DNA of 64,000 nt from Clostridiales bacterium (lineage in GTDB: Bacteria; Bacillota; Clostridia; Oscillospirales; Oscillospiraceae), in contig SFPN01000007.1 in NCBI GenBank assembly GCA_004551945.1, positions 1 to 64,000 of the forward strand, written 5' to 3'. The position numbers were made by a program, and so were the translations under genes. Numbering within the stretch: the first letter of the stretch is position 1; every line of letters starts with the position of its first letter. The notes under the pieces were generated by a model, which was given only the letters and a program-made list of their open reading frames with translations, did no database searches and had not been told where the DNA came from. Positions 58,123-64,000 of the stretch are shown piece by piece.

Positions 58123-58181
58123 TAGTGACGGGAGCCGAAGGCGAATATAACTGAAAAAGCAAGTCCGAAGACTTGCTTTTT
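58109..58181 (+). ncRNA. Putative short SOS-controlled transcript
   Basis: The promoter above runs into a strong terminator after about 70 nt. The only ORF inside is nine codons, GTG to TGA (58125-58154), preceded by no good ribosome site. The region between terminator and tRNA-Tyr leaves no room for a gene, so this is either a small RNA or the stub of a lost LexA-controlled gene. Confidence 0.45.
58154..58181. terminator. Terminator shared by the tRNA unit and the short transcript
   Basis: AAAAAGCAAGTC-CGAA-GACTTGCTTTTT, symmetric with A and T tracts, one base from the tRNA-Tyr CCA end. Confidence 0.9.
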
Positions 58182-58182
58182 C

Positions 58183-58267
58183 TGGTGGAGGAGGATGGAT
58201 TCGAACCATCGAAGTCGTCGACAACAGATTTACAGTCTGCCCCCTTTGGCCACTCGGGAACTCCTCC
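58183..58267 (-). tRNA. tRNA-Tyr (GTA)
   Basis: 85 nt including an encoded CCA (58183-58185). Acceptor GGAGGAG/CTCCTCC, anticodon GTA (58231-58233), long class II variable arm, and a GGTTCGAATCC T-arm. Confidence 0.96.
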
Positions 58268-58277
58268 ATATTCAATT

Positions 58278-58353
58278 TGGAGCTGGTGGACGGACTCGAA
58301 CCCCCGACCTGCTGATTACAAATCAGCTGCTCTACCAACTGAGCTACACCAGC
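58278..58353 (-). tRNA. tRNA-Thr (TGT)
   Basis: 76 nt including CCA. Acceptor GCTGGTG/CACCAGC, anticodon TGT (58318-58320) in loop TTTGTAA, and a GGTTCGAGTCC T-arm. Ten bases upstream of tRNA-Tyr in the same unit. Confidence 0.96.
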
Positions 58354-58379
58354 GTGAGCACTCATCCGCAGCGAAGATT

Positions 58380-58408
58380 ACTATATCAGATGGGCCTCGA
58401 TTTGTCAA
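58380..58408 (-). promoter_or_regulatory. Promoter of the tRNA-Thr / tRNA-Tyr unit
   Basis: On the minus strand: TTGACA (58408-58403), 17 bp, TATAGT (58385-58380), about 27 bp before tRNA-Thr. Confidence 0.8.
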
Positions 58409-58484
58409 CGGTTTTTTCGAAAAAAGGAGAAAAAGTTTTTCAGTGAGAAAAAATTGGTATCCGTTCCGGGACGTTCAGCGGGAT

Positions 58485-58799
58485 ATGCCCCGATATTTTT
58501 GTGCCGGCTGCGGGCAGGAACAGTATGACTACGATCCGCCGGCTGAGCAGGGCCTGTGCGCCGCCTGCCGCCGGCGGGAGGAAACCCGAAAGGAGGGATG
58601 CTATGACGCTCAAGGAGATGGGCGGGGAGTACCGGGCCCAGGCCCTGGTGCTCCAGGCCCGGATCAGGGAGCTGCGGGAGGCCTGCCGTCAGGCCGAAAC
58701 CGAAGGAGAAAAGGAAAAGCTGCGCCAGCGCATCTGGGCCCTCGCCATCATCTGGCAGGAGACCCGGGAGCAGGCGGCGCTGCTGGAGCGATACTATGA
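58485..58799 (+). CDS. Possible small zinc-ribbon protein, reading frame uncertain
   Basis: ATG 58485 opens a frame whose first 40 codons look real: MPRYFCAGCGQEQYDYDP, then QGLCAACRRREETRK, a two-knuckle C-x-x-C zinc ribbon. Beyond about 58605 the frame continues inside the next gene and becomes Gly/Pro/Arg-rich, the look of out-of-frame translation. Either the natural protein ends by frameshift near the next start, or the ORF is spurious. No strong ribosome site. Confidence 0.35.
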   Translation: MPRYFCAGCGQEQYDYDPPAEQGLCAACRRREETRKEGCYDAQGDGRGVPGPGPGAPGPDQGAAGGLPSGRNRRRKGKAAPAHLGPRHHLAGDPGAGGAAGAIL

Positions 58800-58836
58800 A
58801 AGGGGGTACCGCCGCAATGGCCGATACACGCTATAG
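58603..58836 (+). CDS. Small helical hypothetical protein
   Basis: 77 residues, almost all helix-forming: EYRAQALVLQARIRELREACRQAETEGEKEKLRQRIWALAIIWQETREQ looks like a coiled coil. The end YYERGYRRNGRYTL is basic and aromatic. GAAAGGAGGG lies 6 nt before ATG 58603. It overlaps the next gene by 20 bp. Such a pair (coiled-coil protein plus sigma-region-4 protein) recurs in Clostridia accessory loci in my experience; function unknown. Confidence 0.65.
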   Translation: MTLKEMGGEYRAQALVLQARIRELREACRQAETEGEKEKLRQRIWALAIIWQETREQAALLERYYERGYRRNGRYTL

Positions 58837-59161
58837 AAGGGGGAAGAACTATTCCGCCGACATGGCCGCCTTCGCCCGGATGATGTCCATGGACAACGCC
58901 AGCCAGCTGGAGCTCCTCCAGGCCCGGCTGGGACAGGCCCTGCGGGAGGAGGTCACCGACCGCCAGCGGCAGATGCTCTTTCTCTACTATGCCCAGGGGC
59001 TGAACATGCGGGAAATCGCCCAGGCCCTGGGGGTGGAGCGAAGCACCGTCTCCCGCACCATGAAGCGGGGGGAGGACCGCCTGCGCCGGTGCCTGCAATA
59101 CAGCGGGGACAAGCTGCTGACCCAGGCGATCCCCCGAAAAAGACCGGGAAAACGGCATTGA
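58817..59161 (+). CDS. Sigma-70 region 4-like helix-turn-helix protein
   Basis: 114 residues. The C-terminal half (about 45-105) has LREEVTDRQRQMLFLYYAQGLNMREIAQALGVERSTVSRTMKRGEDRLRR, a complete sigma region 4 with recognition helix. There is no region 2, so it cannot act as a full sigma factor and more likely binds DNA as a regulator. ATG 58817 has GGGGGT upstream; ATG 58796 is also in frame without a ribosome site. Confidence 0.75.
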   Translation: MADTRYRRGKNYSADMAAFARMMSMDNASQLELLQARLGQALREEVTDRQRQMLFLYYAQGLNMREIAQALGVERSTVSRTMKRGEDRLRRCLQYSGDKLLTQAIPRKRPGKRH

Positions 59162-59221
59162 CAAGGGCGCACTTGGGGAGGATAATAGGGACAAGATTTT
59201 TGCGAAAAGGAGGCGCGCCCC

Positions 59222-59839
59222 ATGCCGGAAAACAGGATCGTTTCCCTGCTGAACCAGGGAGATTGGGGAGAGGACCAGCCGCTGATCCAGGGGCTGAAGG
59301 AGTGGGAGCACTACCCCATCCTGATGGAAACCTATGAAACCCTGCGGGAGGATGCCCTGTACAAAAGCCGGGTCCACGGCAGCGGGCACATCCACCGGGT
59401 GCTCCTCTTCGCCGCCCTCATCGCCTGGAAGGAGGGCCTGACCGAGGCCGACATCCGCCAGTACTTCCGGGCGGCCAGTTACCACGACGTGGGCCGGACC
59501 TTCGACGGGTACGACATTTACCACGGCGCCCGTTCCTCCTTAAAGCTGGAGGGGCTTACCGGCTGCACCGGGGAGGACCTGATCGAGTTGAAAGCGGCGG
59601 TCACCGCCCACGCCCGGCCCGACCGGGACATGGAGACCATCCTTCACTCCTTCCAGCCGGAGGACTACCCCCGCACCCTGGAGCTGACCCGCCTGCTGAA
59701 GGACGCGGACAACCTGGACCGGGTGCGCCTGGGGGATTTGAAGGACAAGTTCATCCGCCACGACAGCGCCAAGGCCTTGGTGCCCTTTGCCTGGCGTCTG
59801 CTGGACCTGGATCAGGCCTGGAAGAACCGGGAACTTTAA
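59222..59839 (+). CDS. HD-domain phosphohydrolase
   Basis: 205 residues. HGSGHIHRVLLFAALIA near residue 52, AASYHDVGRTFDGYD near residue 87 (the HD pair), H-A-R-P-D around 137 and LLKDADNLDRVRLGD near residue 160 complete the metal site H...HD...D. Substrate is probably a nucleotide or phosphate ester, not identifiable. AAAGGAGG precedes ATG. Monocistronic, with a terminator after it. Confidence 0.82.
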   Translation: MPENRIVSLLNQGDWGEDQPLIQGLKEWEHYPILMETYETLREDALYKSRVHGSGHIHRVLLFAALIAWKEGLTEADIRQYFRAASYHDVGRTFDGYDIYHGARSSLKLEGLTGCTGEDLIELKAAVTAHARPDRDMETILHSFQPEDYPRTLELTRLLKDADNLDRVRLGDLKDKFIRHDSAKALVPFAWRLLDLDQAWKNREL

Positions 59840-59852
59840 ACCAAAAACCGGC

Positions 59853-59885
59853 AAGGCCGCAGCAAATCTGCTGCGGCCTTTTCTT
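59853..59885 (+). terminator. Terminator after the HD gene
   Basis: AAGGCCGCAGCA-AATC-TGCTGCGGCCTT followed by TTCTT. Confidence 0.88.
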
Positions 59886-60036
59886 GTGCCTGCATGGAAA
59901 AACTTTCTCTCCCCCGGGAATTTCATTTCCCGCCCTCCTTCGTCCGGCGGTTTTCCGGGAAGGGCCCCAATCGCCGCCGAAGGGGGAGGCTCCGGGCAAA
60001 ATGCTGGGGAAAGCCCCCTTCTTTCCCCATCCACCC

Positions 60037-60070
60037 TCCGACAGCCTTTTTTTCCGCCCCTGGGTATAAT
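60037..60070 (+). promoter_or_regulatory. spoIIE promoter region with possible Spo0A box
   Basis: Perfect TATAAT at 60065-60070 with no good -35. TCCGACA (60037-60043) differs by one base from the inverted Spo0A box TTCGACA. Bacillus spoIIE is a Spo0A-activated sigma-A promoter. From 59886 to 60036 I see no gene. Confidence 0.4.
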
Positions 60071-60124
60071 CGGTGCACACGATGCATACAACACTAGGTT
60101 GTGCCACAATCGGGAGGGATCGTC

Positions 60125-62452
60125 ATGGCAACAAAGGAGAAATCGGGGCGCAAGCTGCTGCGCTTCCCCCGGCGGGACACCGTGAACCTGTCCCGCCGGG
60201 CCTTTCTGGGGGCGGCGGAGACGGCGGTGGGATTCCTGCTGGGGGCGGTGCTGGCCGGAGCGGAGCTTTTCGGGCGCTACACCCCCTTCGGGGTGGCGGC
60301 GGTGGCCGCCGCCGGGTCGGGGCTGTCTGGCTTCTTCACCCTGGCGGGAACCTGCCTGGGCTACCTGTGCCTGTCAGGTCTCACCGACGGGATGCGCTAC
60401 GCCGCCGCCGCCATCCTGACCTACTCCGTGGCCTTTGCCTTCTACGACGCCCGGCTCTACCAGCGCAGCTGGTTCATGCCCTCCATCGCCTGCCTGCTCA
60501 CCGCCATGACCGGGTTTGTCTGCCGGGCCGGGGAGGGCTGGCACGGGGAGGACCTGGTGTTCTTCGTCACCGAGGTGGCCTTCACCGGAGTAGCGGCCTA
60601 CTGCTACCGGATCTTCTTCGGCCAGTGGTCCCAGGTGCTGGACGATCCCCAGGGCATCACCCCTCGGCAGGGGGCCGGGGTGCTGATGCTGGCCAGCACG
60701 GTGCTCATGGCCCTGGGCCGGGTGGAAATTCTGGAGACCTTCTCCCTGGGCCGCCTGCTGGCGGTGGTGGTTGTGCTGGCGGCGGCCCGGCGGGGGGTAG
60801 GCGAAGGGGTCCTCACCGGGGCCTGCGCCGGGGTGGCCCTGGATCTGTCCTCAGGAAAGGACCCCTATTACAGCATGGTCTTTACCCTGGTGGGTTTGGC
60901 CTGCGGCCTGTGCCACCAGCAGCGGAAGCTGGTGGCCGGGGCGGTGGGCGCGGCCGCCGGCTGTGTCGCGGTGCTGTGGACCTGGGAGGGAGGCCTCCGG
61001 GTGGGGATGCCCCTGGAGTTTCTGGTGGGGGCCATCCTGTTTCTCTGCCTGCCCCTGCGGGTCCCGGCCAGGGAGGAACCAGTTCCGGCGCTGCCTCAAG
61101 CGACTGGAGACCAGGATGGCGTGCGCCGGGCGGTCTCCCGCCGGATGGGGGAGATGGCCGCGGCCTTCCATACCTTATATGATAACCTTCGGGAGACCCT
61201 GCGCCCGGAGGAGTTCAACCGGGAGAACCCGGCGGAGATCTTCACCCGCACGGCGGACAAGATCTGCGCCAAGTGCGTCCTGCGCACCAACTGCTGGCAG
61301 AAGGACTACGAGGGCACCCGGAACGTCTGCAACGACGCCACCGGTCCCATGCTGGAGCGGGGGCGGGCTCTGGCCACAGACTTTGCCGGCCAGTTCACCG
61401 GCCGGTGCGTCCATTTTCCCGAGTTTTTGGGGGCGGTGAACCGGGAGCTCACAGCCTTTCTCCGCCGCCGCCAGGAGCTGAAGCGCACCTGGCAGACCCG
61501 CAGCGCCCTGTGCAGTCAGTATGCCAAGATGGATCAGCTCATGAGCCGGGCTGCGGCGGAGATTTCCGCCCAGATCACCCCCGACCTGCCCCGGCAGGAG
61601 AAGCTGGCGGCCTTCCTGCGGAGCATGAACCTGACCGGGGGCGTGGTCTATTATGATAAAGAAGGACGGCTGAGAGTAGAAACGCCCGACACCGAGGAGC
61701 TTCGGGGCCGTCCCGCCCGCCGGGAGCTGGCCCAGGTCCTGGGGGTTCCCCTGCGGGAGGGGGAGGCGGCAAACGGCCGCCTGACCTTCCTCCAGGCAGA
61801 GCCCTTCCGGGCCACCGCCGCCGTGGCAGGCGCGCCCCGCCGGGGAGAAGAAGTCAGCGGCGACACGGGGACCTGGTTTCGCCGGGAGGACGGGATGCTG
61901 TTTCTTCTCCTGTGCGACGGCATGGGCAGCGGCCCGGGAGCCAAGCAGGAGAGCGCCCAGGCGGCCAAGCTCATTGAGAGCTTTCTCCGGGCGGGGATGG
62001 ACCCGGAGCAGGCTTTGGAGACGGTGTCCTCCGCCCTGTCCCTGCGGGGCGGGGCCGGGGGCAGCACCACGGTGGACCTGCTCTCCGTGGATCTGTTCAC
62101 CGGCCGGTGCCGGGTGTACAAGCAGGGGGCGGCCCCCACCTATGTCCGCCGGGACAGACGGATCAAGTGCGCTGTAGGCAGCTCTCTGCCGGCGGGGATT
62201 CTTCCCGGGGATCAGGCCCGGCCGGACAGCCACAGCTTCCGGGGGGAGCAGGGGGACTGGATTCTGCTCATCACTGACGGCATTCTTTGCGGCCGGGAGG
62301 ACGACTGGCTCCGGGAACTGCTGGCCGGCTACCAGGGGACCAGCCCCGGGGAGCTGGCGGAAAAAATCCTCCGGGAGAGCGAGGAGCGCTGCCAGGGGGA
62401 GGATGACGGCACGGTGATTGCCGTGCACCTGGAAAAAGGAAGGGAGGGATAA
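60125..62452 (+). CDS. spoIIE: Stage II sporulation protein E phosphatase
   Basis: About 775 residues in the SpoIIE architecture. An N-terminal membrane domain (about 30-330, some ten helices) is followed by a central regulatory region (about 340-560) with KICAKCVLRTNCWQKDYEGT, and a C-terminal PP2C phosphatase (about 565-770) with LLCDGMGSGPGAKQES (metal Asp and Gly), GGSTTVDLLSVD and LLITDGILCG. It dephosphorylates SpoIIAA to release sigma-F in the forespore and binds FtsZ at the polar septum. GGGAGGG precedes ATG 60125. Strong evidence for a spore former. Confidence 0.95.
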   Translation: MATKEKSGRKLLRFPRRDTVNLSRRAFLGAAETAVGFLLGAVLAGAELFGRYTPFGVAAVAAAGSGLSGFFTLAGTCLGYLCLSGLTDGMRYAAAAILTYSVAFAFYDARLYQRSWFMPSIACLLTAMTGFVCRAGEGWHGEDLVFFVTEVAFTGVAAYCYRIFFGQWSQVLDDPQGITPRQGAGVLMLASTVLMALGRVEILETFSLGRLLAVVVVLAAARRGVGEGVLTGACAGVALDLSSGKDPYYSMVFTLVGLACGLCHQQRKLVAGAVGAAAGCVAVLWTWEGGLRVGMPLEFLVGAILFLCLPLRVPAREEPVPALPQATGDQDGVRRAVSRRMGEMAAAFHTLYDNLRETLRPEEFNRENPAEIFTRTADKICAKCVLRTNCWQKDYEGTRNVCNDATGPMLERGRALATDFAGQFTGRCVHFPEFLGAVNRELTAFLRRRQELKRTWQTRSALCSQYAKMDQLMSRAAAEISAQITPDLPRQEKLAAFLRSMNLTGGVVYYDKEGRLRVETPDTEELRGRPARRELAQVLGVPLREGEAANGRLTFLQAEPFRATAAVAGAPRRGEEVSGDTGTWFRREDGMLFLLLCDGMGSGPGAKQESAQAAKLIESFLRAGMDPEQALETVSSALSLRGGAGGSTTVDLLSVDLFTGRCRVYKQGAAPTYVRRDRRIKCAVGSSLPAGILPGDQARPDSHSFRGEQGDWILLITDGILCGREDDWLRELLAGYQGTSPGELAEKILRESEERCQGEDDGTVIAVHLEKGREG

Positions 62453-62465
62453 CCTCATCATAATA

Positions 62466-62505
62466 AAGCACCGGCAGGCCCCAGAAATGGGGCCTGCCGG
62501 TGCTG
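62466..62505. terminator. Bidirectional terminator between spoIIE and the kinase gene
   Basis: AGCACCGGCAGGCCCC-AGAAAT-GGGGCCTGCCGGTGCT, 16 perfect pairs, T-rich flank on the plus strand. Confidence 0.85.
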
Positions 62506-62506
62506 C

Positions 62507-63013
62507 TTATTTTTCCGCCTCCCGCAGGCGCTGGAGGGTCAGGGCCAGGGCGTGAGGGATGTCCTGGCCGCCGCAGTCCACGGTGATGTCGGCGTACTGC
62601 TGATAAAGGGGCGCGCGCTCCTGGTAGAGGTCTTTGAAGGTCTGTCCCGGGCGGAGGACTACCCCCCGCTTTTTCAGGCTCCCCAGCCGCTTGGCCAGGG
62701 CGTTGCGGCCCAGCTTGAGATAGACCACCGGGCCCAGGGTTTTCAGGTGGGCCATGGCCTCCGGCTCGTAGATCACGCTGCCCCCGGTGGCGATCACCGA
62801 CCGGTCCGCCTGGAGCTGGGCGCAGGCCCGGCCCTCGATGGCGAGAAAGCCGTCGATGCCCTCCTGGTCGATGATTTCCCGGAGGAGCCTGCCCTCCTGG
62901 GCCTGGATGACCAGGTCCGTGTCCAAAAACCGGTACCCCAGGGCCTTGGCCAGCAGCACCCCCAGGGTGCTCTTGCCCACCCCGGGCATTCCGATGAGAA
63001 CGACGTTTTTCAT
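62507..63013 (-). CDS. Shikimate-kinase-like protein with altered substrate motif
   Basis: About 168 residues. Walker A GMPGVGKST (residue 8), FLDTDLVIQ (D-x-D region, about 30), ATGGSVIYEP (about 75) and QERAPLYQQYADIT (lid R-x-P-L-Y, about 135). In shikimate kinases FRxxE supplies the Arg that holds the shikimate carboxylate; here the position reads GFLAIEG, so that Arg is a Leu. The aroE/K fusion in this window has FRAQE intact. This copy may therefore use another small alcohol or acid as substrate. GTGGGGA precedes ATG 63013. Confidence 0.78.
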   Translation of the reverse strand: MKNVVLIGMPGVGKSTLGVLLAKALGYRFLDTDLVIQAQEGRLLREIIDQEGIDGFLAIEGRACAQLQADRSVIATGGSVIYEPEAMAHLKTLGPVVYLKLGRNALAKRLGSLKKRGVVLRPGQTFKDLYQERAPLYQQYADITVDCGGQDIPHALALTLQRLREAEK

Positions 63014-63079
63014 AGCAATCCCCACTTTCTCTATCTGTTTTATGTGGTTCAATAAAAATTTAGTATACCACGGACCGGA

Positions 63080-63364
63080 TCAAAAAGAAAGGGGAAAAAC
63101 AGGCCCCAGCAGCAGCCACCCTGCCGTTGCCAGGGCCGCCCCCAGCAGGGTGAAGAGCAGGGGGACCATCGCCCGGCGGCGGCGTCCCTGGGGGGTGGAC
63201 CGCAGCAGATAGGCGTTGGCCACCTGCTGGGCCCGCTTGAGCACCTGCTCCTCTGAGGCCCCCTGGTCCAGGGCCTCCTCCCGCAGGAGGAAAATGGCCT
63301 GTTCAAAGAGCTTGGGGTCCGGGGATTTCACCACCACCACCTGGCGGGTCACGCCTTTTACCAT
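63080..63364 (-). CDS. Small membrane protein of unknown function
   Basis: 94 residues. A soluble N-terminal half with MVKGVTRQVVVVKSPDPKLFEQ, a helix rich in E/Q/A/R, and one or two C-terminal membrane helices (about 65-92, VPLLFTLLGAALATAGWLLLG). I do not recognise a function; similar short proteins occur in Oscillospiraceae. AAAGGAG precedes ATG 63364. Confidence 0.68.
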   Translation of the reverse strand: MVKGVTRQVVVVKSPDPKLFEQAIFLLREEALDQGASEEQVLKRAQQVANAYLLRSTPQGRRRRAMVPLLFTLLGAALATAGWLLLGPVFPLSF

Positions 63365-63429
63365 GGATACCACTCCTTTCCGTTTCCCTTCCAGTATGGA
63401 CGGGGACCGGGGGTTTTATACCCGCCCGG

Positions 63430-63459
63430 TTGCGCCCCCTGGCCGTTCCCTGTTATAAT
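63430..63459 (+). promoter_or_regulatory. Promoter of the terminal sigma gene
   Basis: TTGCGC (63430-63435), 18 bp, perfect TATAAT (63454-63459). Confidence 0.6.
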
Positions 63460-63498
63460 GAAAAGAACCTGAAACGCGAGAGGCAGGGAGGGAACCCC

Positions 63499-64000
63499 GT
63501 GGAGAAAAACACCGACCTGGAAGAAATCTATGGCCATTACTTCCAGACCTACTACACCAAGCTGTGGCGGCTGGCCCAGCAGATCCTGACCCGGCACACC
63601 GGGCGCAGGGACCCGGACCGGGCCGCCGAGGCCGTGCAGGAGGCCTTCCTTGTGGCCTGGGAGAAGCCCAAGGAATTTCTGGGCAGCGTGTCCCCGGTGG
63701 GCTGGCTGGTGAACGCCCTGAAAAATGTCCTGCGGAACATGCTCCGGGAGGACCAGCGGTGGCACGCCCGCCTGCGCCAGGTCCAGGACGCCCTGGACCA
63801 CACCGCCGTCCATCCCGCCCCGGGGGCAGACCTGGAGCTGGAGGGCCTGATTCCACCGGAGGAGCTGGATCTGCTCAAGCGGCTCTACCTGAACGGGGAG
63901 ACCTACCGGGAGATCGCAGAGGAACTGGGAATCAAAAAGAGCACCCTGGCTATGCGGGTGAAAAAGAGCAAGGAAGATTTTCAGAAAAAATATCGGGAAA
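63499..64000 (+). CDS. ECF-type RNA polymerase sigma factor, 3' end cut off
   Basis: GTG 63499 with GGGAGGG upstream opens a frame that runs off the window (167 codons visible). Region 2 is seen at about 5-75 (YFQTYYTKLWRLAQQIL...AVQEAFLVAWEKPKEF) and region 4 at about 115-165 (LLKRLYLNGETYREIAEELGIKKSTLAMRVKK). It is unlike the sigma factor at 19326 in detail. Its partner, if any, lies beyond the window. Confidence 0.82.
   Translation, partial: MEKNTDLEEIYGHYFQTYYTKLWRLAQQILTRHTGRRDPDRAAEAVQEAFLVAWEKPKEFLGSVSPVGWLVNALKNVLRNMLREDQRWHARLRQVQDALDHTAVHPAPGADLELEGLIPPEELDLLKRLYLNGETYREIAEELGIKKSTLAMRVKKSKEDFQKKYRE

Noticed and set aside
58000..58365. Minus-strand 121-residue frame beginning MSAHAGVAQLVEQLICNQQ
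   Set aside because: It is translation through tRNA-Thr and tRNA-Tyr; the GVAQLVEQ phrase is the usual tRNA artefact.
1..64000. CRISPR array, prophage, insertion sequence, replication origin
   Set aside because: No regularly spaced repeats, no cas, integrase, transposase or phage structural genes, and no cluster of DnaA boxes were seen.

Overview
The window looks like chromosome of a GC-rich, spore-forming anaerobe of the class Clostridia, most likely an Oscillospiraceae-type gut bacterium (Flavonifractor / Pseudoflavonifractor / Lawsonibacter neighbourhood). The reasons are Gram-positive style AGGAGG ribosome sites with ATG, GTG and TTG starts, spoIIE and a SpoVB-like flippase, a T-box leader, rny/ymdB, short-form hisG with hisZ, and many four-base ATGA gene overlaps. 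The genus is inference; no rRNA or other strong taxonomic marker is present. Layout: 1-555 is the 5' end of an AT-rich, probably acquired gene for a secreted beta-helix protein. It is followed by a free-standing structured RNA (841-1032). 1225-6141 carries nucleoside salvage (PNP, MTA/SAH deaminase), a SpoVB-like flippase, MazG and HU. 6273-14123 is a nearly complete histidine operon, hisZ-G-D-C-B-H-A-F-IE, behind a promoter that overlaps a perfect dyad. 14387-31242 is mostly minus strand: S4 protein, signal peptidase, an SbcCD/YhaON-like pair, ymdB, a BlaI/M56 pair, rny, a CBS protein, queG-like, pnp, rpsO and a GntR-ABC operon. It is interrupted by a plus-strand ECF sigma factor with its partner and by a ferritin-like protein. 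31396-43618 is mixed: MaoC-like, patatin, comM, thiI-cinA, SLH protein, a DUF2325/DUF3793 pair behind DtxR-like boxes, a GT2 glycosyltransferase with a long structured leader, MATE and a cysteine-rich protein. 43693-48670 is leuA-C-D-B under a T-box leader with a probable CUC (Leu) specifier. 48950-57449 is the shikimate, Phe and Tyr pathway: aroF-tyrA-aroB-aroA, then aroC-pheA-aroE/K fusion-aroQ, ending in a terminator. 57448-64000 holds two small genes, an SOS-box promoter with a very short transcription unit, tRNA-Tyr and tRNA-Thr, small sigma-like genes, an HD protein, spoIIE, a shikimate-kinase paralogue and a truncated sigma factor gene. The his, leu and aro blocks are three amino-acid biosynthesis units, and each appears to use a different control: an operator dyad, a tRNA-sensing T-box, and what looks like classical leader-peptide attenuation. 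The last is the most striking object here. A 26-codon leader (49013-49093) carries a run F-Y-F-T-Y-Y-Y-F, its Tyr/Phe codons form one arm of a 15-bp hairpin, and an intrinsic terminator follows just before DAHP synthase. Short hairpin-rich dispersed repeats sit in many intergenic gaps. No CRISPR array, prophage, insertion sequence or replication origin was recognised.
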